NCBI GenBank assembly: GCA_021298595.1
Contig: JAJTHL010000012.1
Span: 1 to 50,005, forward strand
Length of the DNA stretch: 50,005 nt
Reading direction: 5' to 3'
DNA from: Alphaproteobacteria bacterium
Lineage (GTDB): Bacteria > Pseudomonadota > Alphaproteobacteria > Caedimonadales > UBA1908
The translations under genes were made by a program, and so were the position numbers. Under the pieces are notes generated by a model. That model worked only from the letters and a program-made list of their open reading frames with translations. It did not search any database and was not told where the DNA came from. This document shows, in pieces, positions 44,141 through 50,005 of this stretch (position 1 is the stretch's first letter; each line of letters begins with the position of its first letter).

Positions 44141-46270
44141 ATGTTCCAAATACATAGAAGAGAAATAGAGTGGGGAGGACGCACCCTTAGTCTTGAGACA
44201 GGGAAAATTGCCCGTCAAGCAGATGGTGCGGTTGTCGTAACCTACGGACAAACCAGCGTACTGTGCACCGTTGTTGCTGAAAAAAAACCAAAGGACGGCG
44301 TCGATTTCTTTCCCTTGACCGTTCATTACCAAGAAAAAGCCTTTGCGGCCGGAAAGATTCCTGGCGGCTTTTTCAAGCGTGAAGGCAAGCCGAGCGAAAA
44401 GGAAGTGCTCACCTCACGCCTCATTGACAGGCCCATCAGGCCCTTGTTCGATGGACACTTTTTTAACGAGACTCAAATCGTTTGTACGCTTCTAAGCCAC
44501 GACCTTGAAAATGACGCTGATATTATTGCCATGATCGGTGCCTCGGCCGCCATTGCGGTGGCGGGTCTTCCTTGCCACGGCCCCATGGCAGCAGCCCGCG
44601 TTGGTTACACAGACGGCGCGTACGTTTTGAACCCCACTTTTCAAGAACTTCCAGATTCTTCGTTGAACCTTGTGGTCGGTGCGACTAAGGACGGCGTGAT
44701 GATGGTGGAATCGGAAGCGCACCAGCTAAGCGAAGAAATCATGCTGGGCGCTGTGGTTTACGGCCAAACAGAAATGCAACCCGTCATTGAGATGATCAAG
44801 GCGCTCGCTGCGGACGCGGCAAAAACTCCTTGGGCAACACCTGAGGCAGATCCAGAGGCTGCGACCATTGAGGCCATGCTGTCTGACAAGTTTGAAGCGG
44901 ACTTGCGCCTTGCGTACAAGGAAACACAAAAGCAAGTGCGCTCTGAAAAAGTGGGCGAAGTAAAAGCGCGCGCCGTTGAGGCGTTGAAAGAAGCGCATCC
45001 CGAGCTTTCTGAAGTAAAGATCGTCAAGTTCTTCAAAGCCCTCGAGCAAAAAGTTGTGCGTGGTGACATCCTCAAGACGAGCAAGCGTATTGATGGCCGC
45101 GATCTTGTGACCGTGCGTCCCATCGAATGCGAAGTTGGCCTTTTGCCAGGGGCCCACGGAAGCGCCCTTTTTACACGCGGTGAAACCCAAGCGTTAGTCG
45201 TTGCAACCCTCGGCACCAGCCAAGACGAGCAGCTGATTGACGCCTTAGAGGGAGAATACCGCGAACGCTTCATGCTGCACTACAACTTCCCACCATTTTC
45301 TGTAGGTGAGGTCGGCCGTATGAGTGGTCCAGGACGCCGCGAAATCGGCCATGGAAAGCTTGCATGGCGCGCCCTTAACCCCATGATGCCCACCAAAGAA
45401 GCCTTTGCTTATACCGTGCGCGTTGTGTCCGAAATCACAGAATCCAACGGATCGTCGTCCATGGCGACGGTGTGCGGTGGTTCCCTTGCCATGATGGATG
45501 CGGGTGTGCCCCTGACAAAGCCTGTGGCGGGTATTGCCATGGGGCTGATCAAGGACGGCGGTTCTTTTGCCGTATTGTCGGACATCTTGGGTGATGAAGA
45601 TCACTTGGGCGATATGGACTTTAAGGTTGCTGGTACCGAAGACGGTGTGACCTCCCTTCAAATGGACATCAAGGTCACAGGCATTACAAAGGAAATCATG
45701 GAAGTGGCTCTGTCCCAAGCCAAGGGCGGACGTCTTCATATCTTGGGTGAAATGGCCAAGGCCATGACGGGCTCACGCGAAGGCGTGAAAGAGAATGCCC
45801 CCCGTATTGAATCCTTTGACATTAAAAAGGACAAGATTCGCGATGTGATCGGCAGTGGTGGTAAAGTCATCCGTGAAATCTGTGAAAAGACAAAGACAAA
45901 GATCGACATCTCTGAAGAAGGTCGCATCGAAGTGTCTGGCCCTAACCAACATAGCATTGATGAAGCCATTCGTATCATCAAGGGTATTACCGAGGATCCG
46001 GAAGTGGGCAAGGTTTACCCTGCTAAAGTTGTAAAGCTGATGGATTTTGGTGCTTTTGTGGATTATTGTGGCACCCGCTCAGGTCTTGTCCATATCAGCC
46101 AACTTGCCGCTGAGCGCGTTGAGAAAGTTGACAGTGTGGTCAAGATTGGGGATGATGTCTTTGTAAAGCTTCTTGGTTTCGACGATCGTGGTAAGGCCCG
46201 CCTGAGCATGAAAGTTGTGAACCAAGAAACGGGTGAAGCACTGGAAACAGCGGCTCCTGCCCAAGAATAA
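44141..46270 (+). CDS. pnp: Polyribonucleotide nucleotidyltransferase (PNPase)
   Basis: 709 residues; phosphorolytic 3'-5' exoribonuclease. Two RNase PH domains: the first around [20 protein letters not shown] and [11 protein letters not shown], the second around [20 protein letters not shown] and LPP-like [21 protein letters not shown]-terminal KH ([20 protein letters not shown]) and S1 ([20 protein letters not shown]) RNA-binding domains are complete. Classic position after rpsO. Confidence 0.98.
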   Translation: MFQIHRREIEWGGRTLSLETGKIARQADGAVVVTYGQTSVLCTVVAEKKPKDGVDFFPLTVHYQEKAFAAGKIPGGFFKREGKPSEKEVLTSRLIDRPIRPLFDGHFFNETQIVCTLLSHDLENDADIIAMIGASAAIAVAGLPCHGPMAAARVGYTDGAYVLNPTFQELPDSSLNLVVGATKDGVMMVESEAHQLSEEIMLGAVVYGQTEMQPVIEMIKALAADAAKTPWATPEADPEAATIEAMLSDKFEADLRLAYKETQKQVRSEKVGEVKARAVEALKEAHPELSEVKIVKFFKALEQKVVRGDILKTSKRIDGRDLVTVRPIECEVGLLPGAHGSALFTRGETQALVVATLGTSQDEQLIDALEGEYRERFMLHYNFPPFSVGEVGRMSGPGRREIGHGKLAWRALNPMMPTKEAFAYTVRVVSEITESNGSSSMATVCGGSLAMMDAGVPLTKPVAGIAMGLIKDGGSFAVLSDILGDEDHLGDMDFKVAGTEDGVTSLQMDIKVTGITKEIMEVALSQAKGGRLHILGEMAKAMTGSREGVKENAPRIESFDIKKDKIRDVIGSGGKVIREICEKTKTKIDISEEGRIEVSGPNQHSIDEAIRIIKGITEDPEVGKVYPAKVVKLMDFGAFVDYCGTRSGLVHISQLAAERVEKVDSVVKIGDDVFVKLLGFDDRGKARLSMKVVNQETGEALETAAPAQE

Positions 46271-46291
46271 AGACGAGCAGAAAGGATCCCC

Positions 46292-47689
46292 ATGAAAACC
46301 TTAAGACCCTTGATGATTTCTGGTGCTGAGGTGCTCCCCCTTGTGGAAGGGGGCAAAGGCATTGCGGTCTCCAGTGGTCAAAGCTCGGGCGCTTGGGCTG
46401 CCAGCGGCGGCGTGGGGACCTTTTCGGCTGTGAACGCCGATTCCTATGACGAGGCGGGCAATATCATTCCCCAAGTTTATCGCGGTAAAACGAGGCGCGA
46501 ACGACACGACGAGCTCATTGCTTACGGCATTGAGGGCGGCATTACCCAGGCGCGCATAGCCCACGAAATGGCAGGCGGCAAAGGGCGCATTCACATGAAT
46601 GTGCTTTGGGAAATGGGCGGGTGTGAGGCAATCCTAGAAGGCGTCCTTGAGGGCGCTAAGGGCCTTGTGCACGGTGTGACATGCGGGGCAGGGATGCCGT
46701 ACAGGCTTGCTGAAATCGCGGCCCATCACGGTGTTTACACATATCCCATTGTATCCTCGGCCAGAGCTTTTCGTGCCCTGTGGAAGCGTAGCTTTCATAA
46801 ATATCCTGACTTTTTAGGCGGCGTTGTTTACGAAGATCCCTGGCTTGCTGGTGGTCATAATGGCCTTTCCAACAACGAAAATCCAAGAGCACCTGAGGCA
46901 CCTTACGGGCGCGTGAAAGAGCTTCGCGATGTGATGCGCGAGTTTGGTCTTCACAAGACACCTATTATTATGGCGGGCGGTGTATGGGCGCTGGATGAAT
47001 GGGAAGACTGGATCGATAATCCTGAGCTCGGCCCCATAGCTTTTCAGTTCGGAACAAGACCTCTTTTAACCCAGGAAAGTCCCATTTCTCCCCAGTGGAA
47101 GCAACGACTTCTCTCCATTGAAGAAGGGGACGTTTATTTGAATCAATTTTCGCCCACAGGCTTTTATTCGTCAGGGGTCAGAAACGCCTTTTTGAACGAG
47201 CTTGTGGAACGCTCCATGCGCCAACTTGCGTATTCAACAGAGCCAGTGGGGGATCACTGCGCCGAGTTCCTCATGGGGATTCGCGGTCGCAAGATTTACC
47301 TAACGGTTTCAGACCGGGAAAAAGCAAAGCTTTGGCTGGACGCGGGATACACAGAAACTCTGCGCACGCCAGAATCAACCCTTGTGTTTGTGACGCCGGC
47401 CAAGGCACGTGAAATCCGCAAGGATCAAATCGATTGCATGGGGTGCCTGAGTGCATGCCGTTTCAGTAACTGGAGCCAAAAAGAGCCCTTTAACACCGGG
47501 AAAAAAGCAGACCCCAGATCCTTTTGTATCCAAAAGTCTTTGCAAGAAATTGCCCATGGCGGTAACGTCGAGCACCATTTGATGTTCGCAGGTCACAATG
47601 CCTACCGGTTTGCCAAAGATCCGTTCTATGCCAACGGCTTTATCCCCACGGTAAAGGAACTTGTGGAGCGCATCCAGACCGGTGCCTAA
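46292..47689 (+). CDS. Nitronate monooxygenase-like flavoprotein with C-terminal cysteine cluster
   Basis: 465 residues. The first about 330 resemble FMN-binding TIM-barrel nitronate monooxygenases/enoyl-reductase-like proteins: GITQARIAHEMAGGKGRIHM, VHGVTCGAGMPYRLAEIAAH, TPIIMAGGVWALDEWEDW and AFQFGTRPLLTQESP. The C-terminal about 130 residues add CMGCLSACRFSNW and a further RSFC, giving CxxCxxxC plus a fourth cysteine, a possible iron-sulfur site. Common members of the family are shorter (about 320-360 residues). It starts 21 bases after the pnp stop on the same strand, so it may be read through from that operon. Substrate unknown. Confidence 0.75.
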   Translation: MKTLRPLMISGAEVLPLVEGGKGIAVSSGQSSGAWAASGGVGTFSAVNADSYDEAGNIIPQVYRGKTRRERHDELIAYGIEGGITQARIAHEMAGGKGRIHMNVLWEMGGCEAILEGVLEGAKGLVHGVTCGAGMPYRLAEIAAHHGVYTYPIVSSARAFRALWKRSFHKYPDFLGGVVYEDPWLAGGHNGLSNNENPRAPEAPYGRVKELRDVMREFGLHKTPIIMAGGVWALDEWEDWIDNPELGPIAFQFGTRPLLTQESPISPQWKQRLLSIEEGDVYLNQFSPTGFYSSGVRNAFLNELVERSMRQLAYSTEPVGDHCAEFLMGIRGRKIYLTVSDREKAKLWLDAGYTETLRTPESTLVFVTPAKAREIRKDQIDCMGCLSACRFSNWSQKEPFNTGKKADPRSFCIQKSLQEIAHGGNVEHHLMFAGHNAYRFAKDPFYANGFIPTVKELVERIQTGA

Positions 47690-47835
47690 AGGAAAATCAC
47701 AGGTAAAGAAATAAAATTTCCTTGACCAGGACGCGCGGCGTGACAACATAAAGAACAGAAAACTAAGCACTTGGGTCAGGGCGCCTTCCCAAGTGAACAT
47801 AAAACCAAAAGGCGCCACAGCAAAAGGAGACAGAC

Positions 47836-48369
47836 ATGCTGACCGTTGGTGATCGTTTTCCCAGTTATAGCCTAAAGGGCGTTGATTCCAATAACATGGA
47901 TTTCAAAGTGTACACCGAGAACACCGCAAAGGGCTCTTGGAAGGTTTACATGTTCTGGCCTAAGGATTTTACCTTTGTGTGCCCCACAGAGATTTCATCT
48001 TATGGCGACCTTTACAAGGATTTCAAAGCGCTCAATACCGAAGTATATGGTCTTAGTACCGATTCCGAGTTTGTGCACCTTGCGTGGCGCTCCAGCCATC
48101 CAGCCCTTCAAGCGCTTCCTTATCCCATGCTGTCGGACATTACGCGTTCGCTGTCTGAGGATTTGGGCATCCTTCATAAAACGGAAGGCGTTTGCCTACG
48201 CGCGACTTTCATCGTAGATCCAGAAAACATCATCCGTCACGTTTCCGTAAACGACCTCAGTGTTGGACGTAGTGCTGACGAGACTTTGCGCCTTGTCCAA
48301 GCCTTCCAAACGGGTGAGCTTACTCCTTGCAACTGGAAGCGCGGCGAAGACGTGATTAAAGCTGCCTAA
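47836..48369 (+). CDS. Peroxiredoxin, AhpC type
   Basis: 177 residues. Reduces peroxides. Peroxidatic Cys is in FTFVCPTEISSYGDLYKDF, and the resolving Cys in LTPCNWKRGEDVI near the C-terminus. WRSSHPALQALPYPMLSD and ATFIVDPENIIRHVSVND are typical of AhpC/Prx1. AAAGGAG is 8 bases upstream. No AhpF or AhpD reductase is adjacent. Followed by a strong terminator. Confidence 0.93.
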   Translation: MLTVGDRFPSYSLKGVDSNNMDFKVYTENTAKGSWKVYMFWPKDFTFVCPTEISSYGDLYKDFKALNTEVYGLSTDSEFVHLAWRSSHPALQALPYPMLSDITRSLSEDLGILHKTEGVCLRATFIVDPENIIRHVSVNDLSVGRSADETLRLVQAFQTGELTPCNWKRGEDVIKAA

Positions 48370-48391
48370 GCGTCGAAACGCGGTTAAAAAC

Positions 48392-48422
48392 AAAAAAAGG
48401 AGGTAAAACCCTCCTTTTTTTT
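48392..48422 (+). terminator. Intrinsic terminator after the peroxiredoxin gene
   Basis: AAAAAAAGGAGG pairs with CCTCCTTTTTTTT across a short TAAAAC loop, ending in eight T. A textbook terminator. Confidence 0.9.
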
Positions 48423-48639
48423 AACCTCTCTTTTAAGGTGTCCATTACATGGCCTCTCGTTAGGGTACTTATTTACATGAGGGGGACATGATGAAAAAGA
48501 TAACTTTTTACCTTTCTCATAATCCAAAGAGTCTGTATCACAGAACAAATATCTATATGTTTCCTTTAAACGCAAAACTGCTTCCCCCAATGTATAGGCG
48601 CCTAGGAATAACCTAAGATCTTAAGGCATTTCTTGAAAA

Positions 48640-48960
48640 ATCCTCAAAGGATGGCACTTTTTCATAAACAGCCTTGTGCAAACCGCATCACTCGGCCGTC
48701 AGAGAAAACTGGAAGTTTATGTTGAAATGATAAGATTAATCAGTGAGAGCGACCTGAACCCCGTGCCCCTTAACCCCGCCCCTGGAAGGCATAAGATATG
48801 ATCATGTGGTTTTACGCAATGAAGACAATACGAACTTTATAAAGGGTATTTATGTTCAGGGCGACGGTTTAAAGGTCGCCCTGAACATCGTACTGGGGCC
48901 GTTTCGTTGCGCGAGAACTGAAGGTAGACAAAAGAACCGACACGCGTGGGGATTTCAAAA
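48640..48960 (+). pseudogene. Possible remnant of a degraded gene
   Basis: No intact gene lies between the peroxiredoxin terminator and pgsA. Two adjacent plus-strand frames look protein-like: one ends KLEVYVEMIRLISESDLNPV and a few more residues, then stops near 48797. A second frame continues from there (YDHVVLRNEDNTNFIKGIYV, then QGDGLKVALNIVL) to a TAA near 48960. A single frameshift would join them. No family recognised. The perfect inverted repeat at 48852-48888 falls inside the second part, which argues partly against coding. Low confidence. Confidence 0.25.
48852..48888 (-). terminator. Perfect 14-base inverted repeat downstream of pgsA
   Basis: ATGTTCAGGGCGAC at 48852-48865 is exactly complementary to 48875-48888 with a 9-base loop. 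It lies about 80 bases after the pgsA stop on the minus strand and is followed there by AAATACCC rather than a T-run, so it is a candidate terminator or 3'-end hairpin only. Confidence 0.5.
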
Positions 48961-48967
48961 TTAAAGA

Positions 48968-49573
48968 TTATATGAGACTTTCATCTTGTTGATGTTGTGT
49001 AGATGAGGGCGCTTTCATATGATAAAGACCGCACATCAGATAATCATAACCTGTCACGAGGGTCAAAAGTGCCGCTCCCCACAGTCCCCAGAGCCCAATA
49101 TAAGGAACTGGAAGATATTGGGGAAAAGGGTCGCCCCAAATAAGAAAGCCCAAGGCACCAATCTGTAGGGCCGTTTTCCACTTCGCAAGCCTTGTAACCG
49201 GTAATGGAACAGCAATCTCAGCAAGAAACTCTCGTAATCCTGAAACCAAAATCTCTCTGCACAGAATAATGACAGCCGGAATAAGAGCCAAGCCTTGGAG
49301 GGTTCCAAGGCCTGCCAGCATCAAAAGAACAGACGCCACAAGCAGTTTATCTGCCACGGGGTCTAGAAATCTCCCGAAATGGGAGGTGCTTTGAAAACGC
49401 CGGGCTAGATATCCATCGAAGTAATCCGTCACACCTGCCAAGGCAAAAAGACTTGCGGAAACCCAAGCAACTTTGTGATGTTCAACATACATAAAGATCA
49501 CAACAAGGGGCACCAATGTAATTCGAAGAATGGTCAAAATATTAGGCAGCGTCAACACCAGCACAGAATACAT
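48968..49573 (-). CDS. pgsA: CDP-diacylglycerol-glycerol-3-phosphate 3-phosphatidyltransferase
   Basis: About 201 residues from ATG 49573 (an upstream TTG at 49612 is possible). Integral membrane enzyme of phosphatidylglycerol synthesis. LTLPNILTILRITLVPLVVI is the conserved start; the CDP-alcohol phosphotransferase motif is DYFDGYLARRF followed by GRFLDPVADK (DGx2ARx8Gx3Dx3D complete). Several further membrane helices. Its common neighbour uvrC is elsewhere in this window. Confidence 0.94.
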   Translation of the reverse strand: MYSVLVLTLPNILTILRITLVPLVVIFMYVEHHKVAWVSASLFALAGVTDYFDGYLARRFQSTSHFGRFLDPVADKLLVASVLLMLAGLGTLQGLALIPAVIILCREILVSGLREFLAEIAVPLPVTRLAKWKTALQIGALGFLIWGDPFPQYLPVPYIGLWGLWGAALLTLVTGYDYLMCGLYHMKAPSSTQHQQDESLI

Positions 49574-49707
49574 AATAAGAAAAGGCCCTTGAACACATTG
49601 CCTCTTTCCCAAGAGGGCGTCGAGCGCATAATGAAAATCATGGCAAATAAATCCAAGTGGTGCAAAGGATCCACATAAAGGAGGATCTCATGTACCCAAA
49701 AGGCAGA

Positions 49708-50005
49708 TTAGTGATAGGGCCGTTTTTCTTCTTTTCCATGGTGAAGATAATGCCATTTGGCAAAGGTAATCTTTTGTTCCTCGTTCAGGCTCTTGGTTTC
49801 GCGCTGAAGGTCTTCATAAAGACCTATGTAAACAGCTGGATCAAAGTCTGTGGGAAGCGCGCTCACAGCATGATAGCGCCGTTTCTCCTCTTTTCCATGG
49901 TGAAGATAATGCCATTTGGCAAAGGTAATCTTTTGTTCCTCGTTCAGGCTCTTGGTTTCGCGCTGAAGGTCTTCATAAAGACCTATGTAAACAGCTGGAT
50001 CAAAG
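49708..50005 (-). CDS. 3' end of a gene encoding 53-residue tandem repeats (partial)
   Basis: The stop (TAA) is at 49708-49710, and the frame is open to the window edge, so only the last 98-99 residues are visible. They consist of two nearly identical copies of a 53-residue unit: FDPAVYIGLYEDLQRETKSL, NEEQKITFAKWHYLHHGKEE, then KRRYHAVSALPTD, the last copy ending KRPYH. The spacing FDPxxYIxLYxDL ... HYLxHGxxEKR resembles the FDPxxYLxxNPDL ... HYLxxGxxEGR repeats seen in some proteobacterial surface proteins and glycosyltransferases. N-terminus and function are not visible. Confidence 0.7.
   Translation of the reverse strand, partial: FDPAVYIGLYEDLQRETKSLNEEQKITFAKWHYLHHGKEEKRRYHAVSALPTDFDPAVYIGLYEDLQRETKSLNEEQKITFAKWHYLHHGKEEKRPYH
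49712..50005. repeat. 159-base tandem repeat
   Basis: Unit 49712-49870 is followed by a second unit from 49871, cut at the window end after 135 bases. The copies differ at only about three positions, near the start of each unit. Period 159 is a multiple of three, and the repeats lie in the partial minus-strand gene. Confidence 0.93.

Overview
The window reads as chromosome from an alphaproteobacterium that probably lives with a host, most like the Holosporales/Caedibacter-type endosymbionts. I infer this from alphaproteobacterial gene content and order: rimP-nusA-infB-rbfA-truB-rpsO-pnp, kdsD-lptC, yggT next to folD, a single AcnA aconitase, and an IF2 with the long charged N-terminus. A run of unfamiliar secreted proteins, an LRR protein, a decaying gene and an IS630-type element fit a host-associated genome. 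Base composition is moderate (mid-40s % G+C by eye). The genus assignment is inference only.

Layout. 1-4.1 kb: a secreted GT-B-like protein, then three TadG/TadE-like pilus-associated membrane proteins. 4.1-12.6 kb (minus strand): a secreted protein with a HicA-like C-terminus, aconitase, tRNA-Glu(CTC), lptC and kdsD for lipopolysaccharide, and a secreted two-domain protein with a 14-Thr linker. 12.8-22.3 kb: polyprenyl diphosphate synthase, an alpha/beta hydrolase, glutamine synthetase, a large repeat-rich protein and valS. 22.3-30.2 kb: a small secreted protein, a tautomerase overlapping an LRR gene, a secreted kinase-like protein, a DUF167 protein, Ada, and trmL-uvrC. 30.3-36.2 kb is the most plastic part: a broken secreted-protein gene, palindromic repeats, a GNAT gene, an IS630 element with a frameshifted transposase, folD-yggT and two very small secreted proteins. 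36.5-37.5 kb: a cheY-cheZ pair. 37.7-46.3 kb: the large translation/RNA operon from rimP to pnp, preceded by a promoter and an early intrinsic terminator. 46.3-50 kb: a nitronate-monooxygenase-like protein, a peroxiredoxin, pgsA, and the 3' end of a gene made of 53-residue repeats that runs off the window.

How it works together. The housekeeping part covers the TCA cycle (acnA), nitrogen assimilation (glnA), quinone side-chain and envelope lipid synthesis (polyprenyl synthase, pgsA), LPS core precursor and export (kdsD, lptC), translation and RNA turnover, and DNA repair (uvrC, ada). The accessory part is dominated by proteins with export signals and unusual domain combinations: kinase-like fold, HicA-like fold, tandem beta-type domains and GT-B-like fold. 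These are the best places to look for undescribed host-interaction factors. I see no CRISPR array, phage or complete secretion system in the window.
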